Numbered from the stretch's first letter, positions 37,301-52,300 are shown. The stretch: 64,000 bases of DNA from Opisthorchis felineus (GCA_004794785.1 SJOL01005655.1:108634-172633); one strand, 5' to 3'. Translations and numbers: made by a program. Notes: generated by a model not told the origin, from the sequence alone.

Positions 37301-40300
37301 CTCAGAGCTAACGCAACTTCCGAGATACGTATAGCGTTCCACAGCTTCCAGTGTTACTTCAAAGACTGTACGTCCCGGGAAGCACATGCCGAAGTACTGG
37401 ATGACCCCGGCCAGCTTTTCTATTGTTATTTGCGCCTCCTGCTCAGAAATGAGAACAATGTCGTCCGGATATTCCAGGTCGACAAGGCTCTCGCTCGGAT
37501 AGACCTGAACTCCCGGGGGTTTGGAGATCTTCCAGTGCCCGCTTCACTCATCAATAACGAACGAAAAATGGAGAGATTGGACATCCTTGTCTCACACCAC
37601 TGTTCGTAGGAAAGCTTATGGAGAGCTCTCCGTGCACTAACGCGCCCACAAGTATGTGATTACAAACAGCGCATGATATTCGCTAGCTTCTGGGGCATAT
37701 TCTGTTGCGCCAGACCCCTTCCAGGCTGGAATATTGCTTGCTGTTCTTGGGTCCTGTCTTTACGCGCCTTCGTATGACGGCGTAGAATAAGTGACGGTAA
37801 GAGTCTGATTGCATTGGGAGTCAAGCTAATTGCTCTGTGAATGCAACACTCACTGCGAGCACCTTTTTTGAAAATAGGCACCACTATCGACTCATTCCAG
37901 TTGGTTTGGGTGGTCCCCTTCTACCAGATAACTGCCAATAAGTTAGACAGGCACCGACTGAGGATTTTACCTCAATCTTTAAACAGAGTAGGGGAGTTTC
38001 ACGGAGCGGCAGATCGGTGACGCTTGAGGCAGGGGTTCCAAGTTCACTATCCAGGGCTGCGTTGCGGGACAGGAATTAGACAGATCAACTGCAGGTGGCA
38101 GTGGAATGGTTCAACTCGACGATTCGAACTTCTATTTTTTTTTTAGATAAGCAAGCTGTTTTTATCAGCGATTGTTTCGTTCATCAGAGTTTAACTTGAG
38201 CATTCGTACTAGGGCGATGCTGCACCCCCAGGACTTCCCCAGATAATTAATGAATAGTTGGACGATCTGCTCGCTTATTTGTGAATAAGCCAATTTCACC
38301 GAATGTGCGGCCGTGAACAAGCCTCGGCGGTACTGCCAAATGGTGGTTCAGCCAATACTCAAGCTGCCAATACTCATTTGACATTCTTGGGGCGACTTAA
38401 GACACGACGGAGACTGGTGAGGAAGTAAGGACGACTTAATAGTGTTGTATTTATCAGAGGATCGACCACCGTCGCTTTTACGACTGGATATTTCACCAGG
38501 ATCTTGCCGGTACGGGTGGCGTATGTAACCCCAACTGAGCTTAACTCTTGTCCGGAACCGGACGTAAATCTGAACCGAATGGTTTTTGGTGCTCATCGGT
38601 ACCCGCGTAATTGGACTGCATCGTGTAGTTTAGATAGTTTTTTCACATCTAAAGTGCGTATTAACTACAACAGTGGTCACCCACTCCTAGTGGACTCCAG
38701 ACTCCATACTAAGCTTCACTGCTTTGCGGTTTAGGCTCTTTTACTAAGGACAGCAGGTGGGGCCCTCAGAACAGTCTTCCACTTCGGCCTGGGAAACCGA
38801 GTAATGTACATCCCAAAAACGAATAATGTAGTCGTGCACGGTGCTTTTTCACTCTTGTTCTAACCAGGGTACTATAACTGGATCAGTTAACTCTACACCA
38901 CTTACCCACACATAATTCCTGTGCTTTCTCCGAGTTTACTCTCCATCCACTTCTTTCCACGCGTTTTGCCACCCATTTAGGCTCCGGGTACCAAATGCCT
39001 CATTTTACCAACTCTGTTCCTCTTTTTGATCTTTAACGCCCATCCAACTAGTTACATTTGACGCAGTTACCATCGCGATCTCCGAAGCATGGCCCAGGTC
39101 TGACGGAAACACCGGCTTGGCGATGCCAAGGTATGCTAGGTCGCTTTAGGTGGAACGATGAACGAGCCAATGACGTTCCAGGTTGGGCCGTGAATTTCGC
39201 GGTTCAGGGGACCGTCTACTTCGCAGCGCTTTTTTTGCTTAGTTATATACTGAGTGAAAACGGTCTATTGTCTAACCAGTAAACTCAGTCGTGGTGAAAT
39301 TGTCGCCTCCCAAGATGTGAACCCCCGGACGCGAAACTGACTGATACCGACTGACAAATCTGTCATGTAGCCAGCGGCACCACTGAATTGTAGCCATTGC
39401 ATTCAATACCCAACTATCCCGAGTCAATTTCAGTTGACCGATTAGGCCATCATCTTTAATGACGACCGTCCCTTCTCTGGTCTCCGATTTTTCGGTCAAC
39501 GAAGGTGTAGTTGTTGGAACCAACGCGTTTTTGGTACATGATATATAGACTGAAGTAAAGTACATACACTGATGCGTTTAGGTCAACGAGCAGGCTTACT
39601 GTGCCTTCTTAGTACCATCGCTGTAGATGTATACAGCCTCTAGAATACCCGAATTCAAGGCTGTAGCTCGGTCATACGCCCGACCTCTCCGTCTCCTCTC
39701 AGCAGAATGTACATCAGCATCTTTCTGCGGACCCCGAAACACCAGCACTGGGACACACAGGCGTCCCAGTCGAAGTTGCACTGCTGCTATGGAACTCGGG
39801 TGATAAGCGACTCTGTGCAATCGGAACAAGTAGTTTCTGTAAAATTATGGGGGGCGGGGGCTAAAAGAGACTCGTCACCTGTATTTCGTGTATTCAGCAA
39901 ATCGCGGCACGAACACATCCAAGAATGATTTTTGACAGCCTCGGTATCCAAATCCAGAGGTTGGTCGTCTTTGTCCGTATAAAGCCAGATTAGGTGAGTT
40001 GAGCCTGGTGTTGACGAGTAACTGAGACGAACAACAACCCTTCCTGTGCAACATAAGTTTCTGGTCGGCTACTTTGTGCCCATTCTTTCCGATTCAGCCA
40101 TAGACTCAAGCGGGCTAAGTAGTATTCAAAGCTGTTGCCCTTATCGGTTTAGGCTGCTCTTTTAGTAGTACCGTCGAGAGGACAACATATGAGCTCGAGA
40201 TAAAAAGGATAGAGCCAAACGTTCACGAGAGCTGCCGAAATACCTAGTAGTCAGACTTGATAACTCCGCGATCCTAAATCGGAGAGCCATGTGGTATAGT

Positions 40301-43300
40301 TGTTGGCTTGATTCAACGATCTGCCAGCCGCTAGGCAGGCAGGCTTTGTTCGGATTCTCGACAACCACCGATCGATCCCGGCTGGATGGAAACATATTTC
40401 CGTCATTTGTTGCAGCCTAAGCTTACAGCGAGTCTTCGGTTTGACTCCGAATCTTAGCGGTCTAAACGTGCCTTTGAAACTTAATCGGCTTCCGCTTCTT
40501 GAAAGTCATATGCTTCCCCATCTTATACCACTACCGTTGTTGGGTGGCTTGGTGTTAGTGAGACAAACCGTCAGTTGGATGGTAATGAAAATTCACAAAC
40601 TTCATAACAATTAGAACGAGTAACTGGGCACTTCCAGTTACAATTCATTTATCCTCCAGGGCCAGTTTCTCCAGCCGCAGCACCGATGGTACCACCGAGC
40701 ACCTCTGTTTAAGCTGCCGCGGGAGAAAAACACGAGGTGCAGCGAAGCACCAGGCATCATAGTGCACCGTGTCTTGACGCTGGTTTGTTAAAATTTATGA
40801 TGAGGGTGCAGTCCCTTTTAGGTAGGGTGGATCGGTAGTGATTCACACTTCAATGGTTGGAGAGTATCAGCAACTCTGTCCGTCTGTATGGTTGTATTAT
40901 GGCTGACGTTGACATTCAAGTGGGGGTATAACTGCTAATCCTGAAAGCAAAGGTGACACTTACCAACTTGAGGCACTTGCAACTCAACATGGCATCCACC
41001 TTTCTCCTCCGGTTTTGGGCTCGAAGGCCAGTGGGTACTATTGGTTATAAACACTGAAAGAGCCGGAAAGGGAATTCTGTGGTGTTAATCTTGGTTGTGA
41101 AGCATAAACAAACTAAAAAGCACGGGAAATTCCTGTGGTCAGACGCAAAAAACTTCTCACACATTTTCATTTTTAGACGTTTTCTTTTCTCCTTGTTTGG
41201 CATTAATTCGGATTTTAAGCTAGGAGGATAGTCATATCCTGTATACTTGGCCACATGTCACTTCTCTGGTGCTCCCAACAGGTAATTTGATTTGGGCTTG
41301 GCATCATTGCCGTTTTGTTACTTTTCTAGGCTTGCACACTCCCCACGCGTGTGAAGTCACATGGGGACGGTCAGTTGTGGTCTACTGCATCCTAGTTTGA
41401 TGGGAAAGCTGACTACGTCTTGGTTCATTATTCTTACTAGCTACCAACAGCTACAATTGTTAAGTCTCTGCATCTTCTTGCTTGGCGTATTAGCGGGTCT
41501 CCTGTGCAGTTTGAGCCGATCACCCATTGACTGTTTAGATGCCGTATCAATTTCCTGTCTACTGAATGAAGAATTACCACCATTGGGAGCCCAGTCAGCG
41601 ACACTCATGCAATGAATTTATCTCCTGTATAACATAGCCACTCTAATTCCTGCTCCTTAAAAACAATTGAACGGCTTGTTATGCCGTTACCTTCAATGTA
41701 TGGCTCTCTTATCATTCTCCATTCCCTTGGGGAAAATGGGCTGTTTGAATCAGACAGCTATGCTACACAGGTTTTAGATGACAAAATAGGCCGCTATGAT
41801 CTCACAAATGTGGGCAGTTCGGAAGTTCAAGCATGTAAATGATACCAACCAATAAGTGAACTGGCTGTTGAGTGCTTTCAAGAACAGTAAGATACCGAAA
41901 ACAGCTGCTTACGTGTTACACGACTGCCACCTTCAGTTCCTCATACATTGATCCTTCTATCCCATGATCACCTGCTAGCCACTTATGTCTTGCTAAAGTT
42001 GTGGCTGAACATCATTCCGCTTTTGCCTGTTCTGTGAAACCATTTTGCACGTCTTGCTTTCAGCTATCGACCTGTCCCTCTGGAACAACAGTACATCGGG
42101 ATCACAGAAAAGAAAGCTGTAAAACGCTACCAAACCATGAATGACATTGTCTATAACAAGGTGATGGAAAGCGCCGGTCGGAACCAAGTCCTCATTTTTG
42201 TGCACAGTCGGAAAGAGACTGGAAAAACAGCACGGCAGTTGCGAGATACGTGTCTGGAAAAAGACACTCTAGGTATATTCATGAAGGACAAAAATGCGTC
42301 GGCGATCGTTCTTCGTCAGGAAGCCGAACAAGTAGGTTAAATGAAGGCATAGTTCAATGGTTGGATTCAATTCGGCCTTCCTCTTCTGTTGAGCAAATAC
42401 CTCGGGTTATTGGTTTCTCCAGGGAGGCAAGATAGTCGAATTTTTCAAGTCACAAATTTTATATAAAACCCATTTGTTCAAGCTTAATATCAATTGGCCT
42501 TTATATTTTGAGCATTTCTTGAAGCACTTACAACTTTGAGTGTCATACATGGATCTAGATCACAGTCCATAGAATGGGCAAGAATAAAGGCACGTTCTCT
42601 ATTGTCATCTCGCTCCAGTACATCGGAGACAGCCTTTTGCTCAACGATAGCTGCTAAGAGGGTCAGTTACGCCTGGTTGTTGGTAGGTTCGCCGGGTTGG
42701 CAGTTGGGTTGCAAACGTATCATCACAATCGAAGTGACATCCTCAGTGCTAGGTTGAGTGGGTAAATTCCTCCTCTTCTGTCTGTGCTTATGTAGTTTCA
42801 AAACAGCATCTAGTATCTCGAAGGTGTGGTTGGTCCCGAGGTGATTTTTGCGTAGTTTGGATGGCCAGCTTGGAATCTTAGTTGCGCTGTAGTTTCATTT
42901 CTTTTATCTGGTTGGTTCGTTGGATTCGCTCTGGACAACCGGGTAATCATCAACAGAAAGAAAATCGCTCAACTGTAGCTAGCCTGGCTGCCATGCCAAT
43001 GAAAGGAGGCACCATAAACGGAACACTTGGTAAAAAAGATGTCTGCGAACTACTAGATCTGTGCTTGACAACCTACTTCGAGTTCAATGGAGATTATTAT
43101 GAACAACTCAATGAAGAGCCAATGTGATCGCCAATCCCAGGATTCATCGCGGAGATTACAATGTAAAAACTGGAGCAGACTGTGCTACCAAAACATCAAA
43201 CCTAAAGTGTGTACGGTGTGTGGACGACACATTTGCCATTGTGAAGAAAAATGAACCGTCACTAGCGAATCAAATGCTGAACCACATGTTCCCCGACATC

Positions 43301-46300
43301 CATTTCACATTGGGAAAGGATAACAACAAATTGGCGTTCCTACATCTACTTATCACAAGAGCAACACACGGCCAACTCCAAACCTAAGTATGGGCGGAAG
43401 AAACGCACACGGATCAGATTATGAACCACTTCTGCAACCATCCGAACTGTCGCAAACGAAGCTGTGTTCGAATCCTATTCAAGCGGATCGAGAAGCACTG
43501 CAACGCAGATTCGAAGACGAAAAAAGGACGAAAACTTTATCAGACTCTCCAAAATAATAGTTGCCTAAGAAACTTCATATGGAGATACTTACGAAATCCA
43601 CGCCAAGCTACTTTGCCAACACAACCAGAACAAGAAAAGGATTACGCTCGCGTGTATAAAAACGTCGCGGAAACGACTGCAAGACAATCACGGTGGCATG
43701 GAATAACAGTCGCATTTTAAGCCTGTAGGCACGTTGAGATGAACTCTCTTGAAAACAAAGGGAAAACTGGATTCAATGAAGAAGACGAACGTGATCCGCA
43801 AACTTGAATATAGCGAATGCGACAAACACTATGTTGACCAGACTAGAAGATAAATTGGCAATAGAATAGACGAACACAAGCTTGCCAGCAGAAGACGACC
43901 CAATGTCAATTGTTTCATTTCACGAAGACAGAGAAGGACATCAGTTCAATTGGAATGATGTTCAAACACTTGGTCACGTAAGGAAAAACGGGGACGAGAG
44001 TTTACCGAGGCGTGAAACTCCACACAAAAATCAATCAGTAAACACATTGATAACGGCCAAGTCTATCGGCCGCTACGAACAAAATAATCACAGTTGCGGG
44101 ACTATGGACTACGTGGGAAATCAAACAACCTAACGACAACCAATGGACTAATCGGATCAGAGAAAGAAAGTCATTGGTCATGTAATCAACCAGCCAAGTG
44201 GAACAAAGTCAGACCATAAATCAAGAAGGAAACGACCTAGTCACAACCTAACCACAGAACTGTCGAATTGAGGATGCCCAACGAATCGACCAGATACAGG
44301 GAAATAAGACCACGGTACAACTCAGATTCCAAGCTGACCAACCAAATTACGTGAAAACCACCTCGGGACCAACCACACCTTAGAGATATTAGATACTGTT
44401 TAGAAACTATATAAGCACAGACAGAAGAGGAGGAGTTTACCCACTCAACCTAGCACTGAGGATATCACCTTGATTGGTAATGATACATTTGCAACCCAAC
44501 TGTCAAGCTCGGCGGACAGACCAACAACCAAGCAGTGCACCCGAGCTACCTATATTCCGCAACAGGGTCAGTTATCTCACCTCACTCTGGTAGCTATTTT
44601 GTCAAAGTCTACCCCCTGGCAAATGTAGAACGAAAATGGCTAGTATAGGGTGAACGAGAAATAACGAGTTGTCGTGTGTCGCTTTATCTGGTTGGCTGAT
44701 TCTGGAACCGAAGGTCATCTTTTGTCCTACTGTGTGGAGGAATGTTAGGAATATATGTATTATGACAGCTTATACAATAGTCTCATATTCGCCATCGATG
44801 GTTGCGGCTATTCTGATATCGTACATCTGTAAAAATATCGCCTTTTGTATGTAGTCTCGCTAGAATACCAAATGGCCCTCAAACATTATTCATCTGGGTC
44901 TACCGGAATTGGGGTTTTAAATTTATGTTTATCTCACTGTGTTTTGCATCATAATACCGCACTTTCCCCTCGAGGAAACACCTTAGGGTGATGCCAAGGT
45001 GTTTCCTCATCCGGAATCGCTGCACATCTTTCTTACCTTTTTCAATTGTTTATCGTAAATTTAGTTGTATCAGGTATTTCCAACATCTTCCTCATAGTTT
45101 CCCCAGCAAAAAGGCTAACTGCACGTGATCCATTTGGCAGAATCCGAGCTTTTTTGCCATTAATCCCCTATCCGTTAGTATTCGCCATAGTTGAGCATGG
45201 CCAACACCAGCTTTGGATTGCCTTCATTTTTCACTCAGCGATAGGGCGAGACTTCATCAGTACTATATTTTGTAGCAGGGAACTGTGTGCCTTATGGTTG
45301 TTCTGCGAATCAGACCCTATCTGCCGCATCTACGCCAGCCTGCTTCGCTCATTCCAATACACTTTTACACAGAAGTATTGACGCTAATTTTAATAGCAGC
45401 CGTACGGATTCTCCATAGGGCTCTTCTAAGCCCGTCGTATGTTTGTCTTATGTTTTCGCGTGCAATACTTTGTTATCCCCTTACACTTCTGCACCTTCGA
45501 ACTCTTCCAATAGCCTCAACAACAGGTGTTCCGTTTCGTCACCGATTTTGGTGTCGAAGAGATATCAGGCAACCGACCAAAACAGTGCTTGTGTGCGAAC
45601 CGTTTACCAACATGGTTCGAAAAGCTCTTAATTTTCGAGCCTGGCTGGATGCAACTGCATTCCACCAGGCTAACGGTTCGGGTGTGCAGTTCAAATATGT
45701 ACAATGGTAACTGACCAAGTGCACTATCATCGAGAGATCTACTGGAAATCGTAATGTGCTCTGGCTAGGGCGTGGTATCCAAATGTCGAGAAACGTGTAG
45801 CCCTATCTAACGTTATTGGAGAAGCCTCACTAGGGCTGGAGATGAGTGCGCCGTGGTCAGCCAATTACAAGGTCACGAGTTACGAGCGCTTTGGTTGTAC
45901 ATCTGACGAAGGTTAGCAAATACCGTTTAGCTGGTTAGACGGCAGGCGACAACCTTCATCGACGGGTGAAAATACTTTTTGATAAATCAGCCTGCTGTGA
46001 TCATTAGAGAGCCTGAACTACTACCCGGCTAACCTACCCTAAGTATCCCTGCTTTCCAGTTTTATTCTCTTTCACCCGAATCGTTTTGTTTTCATCCGAA
46101 TTTTCGATTTTTATATCTTACCCATAAAACAATCACTCAAGGGAACGGAGCATAGTGGTAATCATAATGGTGGTAAAAAGTTTGAGTGAGTGTGGTGTAA
46201 TGCTCTACTCTCTCTTCACCGAGCACACCTACAATGGCTGCTGTCCTGGGGTCGTTGAGGTAACTATCTTGAGTAGAACGTTTGGTTGTGGCCACTTCTG

Positions 46301-49300
46301 GAATACAAACAAAAACTTGGCAACTTATGAACGTCAGAGATTTACGTTTCGTTCGCCCGAGATTTCCTAACGTACCAGCTACTTAGATTTCGGCCATAAA
46401 GAGAATACCCTATTTTGCACGTGGGATAATCTTTCAGTTACACATTGGGTTGCCTGTGAGCAAGCATTTTTTTGTAAGTGGGGGAAATCGGAGCCAGAAG
46501 TGGGGATGTCCACTGAGGACCAACGCAACATTGACGTGGCGGTTCGACACATGGGATTTTGTGGTACAAATTTAAGTCTCGCAACTAATCAGTCAGAAAT
46601 GTGAATGTAACCAATAAATTATTTACAGTGGTGTGACATATGTTGTTGCTCCCGAGTGTATGGAACGTCCTCATTCGGTATAGCAGTTTAACAACAGAAG
46701 TGAGTCCACGTGCATTCCATAGTTGGTTTGCTTTCGATTACTTCAACCTCCTGGCTTACTAATGGCGCACCGTTCATCTCCAACTGGGGAAATGGTGGTA
46801 ATCTTCTCCGTGCTGCTCATTTATTTCGATCGCCATCAAAGGCACTCTCTCACATTAATCCTAACTTCGGTTCCGGGTTCTTCTGTCAACTTTTCTACTT
46901 TCCAGTCAGTTTACCGAATATTTCTATGGCTATCGGGGCTTTTCCATATTGCAGTTGTACTCCAACTCTAACCTCCTTTTTCCGTGTCCCGTGTCCCACC
47001 TTCCAGTCCGTCCAAGAGGAGCATCTTCAGGTTTACTAAACTGCCAGACTTTTTGCACATTTTATCGACCGCGTTGTATTTACGTCCCCACCATGTACAG
47101 GTGAAAAATAACGAGCTGAAGGACCTTTTACCCTATGGATTTGGGATTCACCACGCAGGAATGAGCCGTGTGGATCGTACTCTTGTCGAAGATCTGTTCG
47201 CTGATCGTCACATCCAAGTTCTGGTCTCCACTGCTACCCTTGCTTGGGGTGTTAATTTGCCAGCCCACACCGTGGTTATCAAGGGGACTCAGGTAAGCAC
47301 CCCGAGTGTCTTTGATGGATAGCTCAATCAATGCAGTTTTCCAGAATGCTTGGGTTTACTACTGGTATTTTTAAAGTGACTAATTTCTCAATTCGGTTTT
47401 TTGACGGGTATCTGTTGTAAGTTTTTAATCACTTGTATCACCCACGTCGCATTTACAGTTCACTGAGTGGTCATTTCTGAATAGATGGCTCATGGTGTCT
47501 GAACTGACGTGTACATTTTGGTCGTGGCGCTCCCATTTGGGGCATAGGAAAAGAATCCCAGGAGTTTCTTCACCGTGTTTATTTAAAATCAATCATACTT
47601 TGTGCTTGAATGATGTCTTGCACTGATCTCGCGTTGCTTCAGCACAGATAACAACTCAAGATACGAATACCGATTGGATTCTGTATACTGAGCTAGAGGA
47701 TTAGTCCTTTTTTTATCCCGCTCCACTGCAATTATTCTGTCTATTCAGACAGTTTCTTTGTATTGTGTGTTGGTCACAGTTGCACCCACTCCCACAAGAG
47801 ATAACTTTTATTTGGTCCTTTAAGGTATGGTTTAATTGGATAGTTTCTCAAATACGTTTTCAGCTTGTCCCTTCAAATGCAGGCCACTATGTTTCGATTG
47901 TGTGCATACTATATAGCTGGTTTTCAACCCACCATTTATCATAACACTTTTATCCTGCATTCCCACAGGTTTACAGCCCAGAAAAAGGCCGCTGGACTGA
48001 ATTAGGTGCCTTGGATGTCATGCAGATGCTTGGACGTGCTGGTCGACCACAGTATGATACCAAAGGTCAAGGGATTTTGATAACTAACCACACCGAACTT
48101 CAGTACTATCTCAGCTTGATGAACCAGCAGTTGCCCATAGAAAGCCAGCTGATTTCCAGTCTAGCTGACTTGCTGAATGCTGAAGTTGTTCTTGGCACTG
48201 TTTCCAGTATTCGTGAGGCTGTCACATGGCTTGGGTACACCTACTTATATATCCGCATGTTGAGGAACCCAAGTCTTTACGGCGTGCCTGAGGGAAGCGA
48301 AAAATCTGATCCTTGGTTAGAGCAGTATCGACGAGACATCATTCATACAGCTGCAGTGGAACTTGACCGTTGTCAATTGATTCGATACGATCGAAGGATT
48401 GGCAGTCTCCAATCCACGGAACTTGGACGAATCGCTTCTCACTACTACTTGACTCACTCGACCGTCCTGTCTTACAATAAGCTTTTACGCCCCGGTTTGG
48501 GTGAAATCGAGTTGTTCCGTGTGTTTGCCGCCAGTTCCGAATTCAAACATGTGATGGTTCGGCAAGAAGAACGGTTTGAATTAGCCAAATTGCTTGAACG
48601 CGTACCGATTCCAGTGAAAGAATCGGCAGAAGAGCCGTCAGCCAAAGTCAATTGTCTTCTGCAGGCCTACATTTCCGGTCTGAAATTAGAGGGATTTTCG
48701 TTGGTATCTGATATGGTGTACATCACCCAATCAGCTGTTCGACTGATTCGGGCTATTTTCGAAATTGTGCTCCATCGTGGTTGGGCTGAGCTCGCCGACA
48801 ATGCGTTGACTTTAGCCAAAATGATCGAACGTCGTATGTGGGAATCCATGTGCCCCTTAAGGCAGTTCAAGAAATTACCAGAGGAAGTGATTCGTAAGCT
48901 AGAAAAGAAATCCATCCCATTTGATCGTCTCTACGACATGAATCACCATGAATTGGGAGAGTTAGTTCGAACCCCCAAGCTGGGCAAACCGCTACACAAA
49001 TACCTACACCAGTTGCCTCGTCTGGAGATGAGTGTGCATGTTCAGCCAATTACCAGGGCGGCTCTGCGCGTCGAACTGACCTTGACTCCTGATTTCAGTT
49101 GGGACGAGAAAACTCATTCAACTAATCAAGCATTCTGGATCTTTGTGGAAGATGTCGACGGCAGTACTATCCTACACCACGAGTTTTTCGTCCTAAAGCA
49201 ACGATATGCGACGGAGGAACACGTGCTTCGTTTTGTTGTCCCTATATTTGATCCACTACCGCCACATTACTACATTACAGCTGTATCGGACCGATGGATT

Positions 49301-52300
49301 GGTGGCGAAGTTACCCTCCCTGTTTCGTTTAGACACCTGATTTTGCCGGAGAAGACCGTCCCTCCGACTGAATTACTGGATTTGCAACCTCTGCCGGTTA
49401 CTGCACTGCGAAACAAAGAATTTGAAGCACTGTACGCGGATCGTGTTCGTGTATTCAATCCCATTCAAACTCAAGTGAGTCGTAGTTCTATTACTTCGCC
49501 TACACTGAAGTACCGAGTGTTGTTTTCTTCATATGCTACGTTTTACCTGATAGTTCGTTTAACTTTATCATCATCGATGGCAGCACGCCAGTAGTAAATG
49601 ATACTGTTGAACTGCCATGAATGCAGCAGGAAGGTTACTGTCATAAAGTGTTGAAGGTAAAGGGAGGGCTTGATCTAAAGGGGAAAACGATCAATAACAA
49701 GATGACTACACTGTTTTTCAGCACTGAAGTAGGCAAATCTGAGAATCGTGTGAGGGGAGACGCCGTCAGTGGAACTGACCCGACACCTTTGCGAACCTCA
49801 TCCAACGTGGGCACAATATATGACAAATAAACTTCAACTAGGCAATCCAGCTAGGAAGTAACAGCTTGCTCGCCACTGGAATTGATTTCATCCCATGTCC
49901 TGTTGGATTCAGCTACGTGCAAGGAGGATCCTTTGAAACCCAGCCAGAAAGGCGCGAAGACCTTGCAGTAGTCAGCTTGAGTATGGCTACCTTCATTTCG
50001 CATTTTCATATCGTGGTCTGTTTCCTGCAAACCTTTCGTCAATAAGGATGTGAACTGAAAAGCAATGGTTTTCTTGGCATGCAGCAATTTAGCGTGTGTA
50101 GCACGTTCCTGAATCACATTTACCCGATGAGCTTCATTCGCTGGATTATTACCGAGGATTCTCTTATGCGCTATATCACGGCGAACATATGGCTGCCAGC
50201 TAATGCTTGCCGTGTCGCTGGGACACCGATGACCAAACGTTTGAACATGTTTGAGGCCTTCAGATCGCAGGGGCAAAGTTTCGCAACCATATAGTGAAAC
50301 GGTTCTTGCAGCTGACATCTACTGAATATTTGTTGGGTTGCATATAACCGGAGTAAATTCTCGTGCTTAGCAGATCAAATCTTAGATCAAATCTAAATAA
50401 TCCGCATGTATGGCAAACTAAACAGCAGGTTTGTTTGATAGCTTCCAGCTGACATCGGGTGCTGGTCGGCAACAGTATTCAACCAGTTTGTATGATTTAT
50501 GCTTCCTTTGTCAGCTTTTCGGAATACTTCACCTACGTGCTAGTTGTACGATTGTTACCCTCGTATTTCAGGTCTTCAACTCGCTGTACAATTCTGATGA
50601 GAACGTAATTATTGCCGCTCCGACTGGCAGTGGAAAGACCGTGTGTGCGGAACTAGCTATTTTCCGTCTAATCACTATCACGGGTGCATCAGGACCTTCG
50701 GAAGCTGGGAGTGGTGGTCAGGCATCTGGTTCGGGTGTTTTTCGTTGCGTTTACGTCGTACCACATGCTGAACAAGTAGAACAACGCTACATGGACTGGT
50801 CTAGTCGGTTCGGTGAGAAACTTGGGAAGCGTGTCGTTCGGCTTACAGGAGAAACCTCGGTAGATTTGAAATTGCTGGCTCGCGGTCAAGTAAGTCTCTA
50901 TGACAATATGAATTTCATTTCCCAAATGTAAAGTGGAACGTGCGAAGTGTGGACATAAGTGGCTCGCCAGTCGGTGTACACAGGCTGGTGGGTCGTGCAG
51001 TTGTCCCAATACACGATCCAATGTATGGTCGTTTACTTCAGACAAATTTGTTACTGAACGCATGCTATGACCCGAACAGCTTGTATTTCCAACTTATGGT
51101 CCTTGAGCATCATCGGCGTATGCGTAGTTTCTCTTCGTGCTACACATCGGCACTTTTCCATTCTTGGATATATCTTGATGACACAACAAACATGCTGTGT
51201 AAATCAAAGTGTGGTATGTATTGTCTCCGAAGCATTGGTCAGGTCTGGTGGGAACCTCGGATTAGCAATGCTGAGGTACGCCAGATGGTTTTAAGAAGAA
51301 GGAACTCTCTCGCGATAGATGAATTACTCACGCCTCATAGGTTACGCTGGTTAGGACATGTACTCCGCATGCCAGAAGACCGTCTGCTTCGCAGAGCTCT
51401 TTTTGTGGAAGCGAGGTTGACCTGGCAACGAAGTACGAAAACACTGACCAGTAAACTTAGTCGGGTCGGCAACTGCCACCTCCCTGGATGGGGACCCCGG
51501 GACTCAACTCACAAATGGTTAATGACATTGGCAGAAATGGCCCAATCGCGCAGTCAGCGGCGTTCGTGCATCAGAGCTATCGCCTTCAATGCGTAGCTAC
51601 CAGTTCCCGAACTAACCAGATTTGCCATCACCTCCAAGGCTTGGCTGTATGTTCCACACTCTCCCGTTTTTGGGTGATCGGAACTGTAGCAGCTGGAACC
51701 AATGTGCCTATGGTACACTGTTTATAGCTGATGAATTGAATTGAATTCAAGGTTTATTGGTTGATCGTTCGAGCACCTGTGAGGACGAAAGTCAGGTGTC
51801 AAAAAAAAACCAACATCGAACTGATGCAACAAGCCAAGTATAACTATGAAACAAGGTTGGAAATGGATGTTTGACAGTAAACCTGAATGCCATTAAAAAT
51901 AATCGCAAACTGAGGTGTAGCCTTTGGTGTTAGTCGTTGACATTTTTTCGTATTGATGAGCTGTTTCGGTAGTCCGGGCTAGTTTTTTTAACGAAGTTCT
52001 GTAGTATTATTCGGCCGTAAGATTTAGTAGCGAAAATCCCATTATACACCGTTTTCTAGTCAGTGAGAGACACCCAAGTTCCCTAGAGTCCTCACAAGTC
52101 GGAATGCATGTTTATTCCGGATTACCAGATATTCCAAAACGTGGAATACCTAATGTTTCAGCATCCACCAATGCTCAGTTTCGTCTAAATTTTCTGCCGA
52201 TATTGCAGATTATCGTTACTTCGCCGGAACACTGGGATGTTTTATCCAGACGTTGGAAGCAGCGCAAGAACGTGCAAAATGTGAACCTTTTCATCGCCGA

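Larger units (their letters stand above)
42660..44545 (+). mobile_element. Penelope-like element 2 with inverted terminal copies, dead
   Basis: RT core: [20 protein letters not shown] at about 43045 and [20 protein letters not shown] at about 43215 (YVDD-type palm with Y to C). Linker: [20 protein letters not shown] at 43430-43500. GIY-YIG remnant at about 43790-44000 ([28 protein letters not shown] changed to YVD, stop inside). 42664-42860 is the inverted copy of 44340-44540 (ACCAACCACACCTT, CCCACTCAACCTAGCACTGA, TTTGCAACCCAACTG). Both ends carry a decayed hammerhead. It is riddled with stops. Confidence 0.85.
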
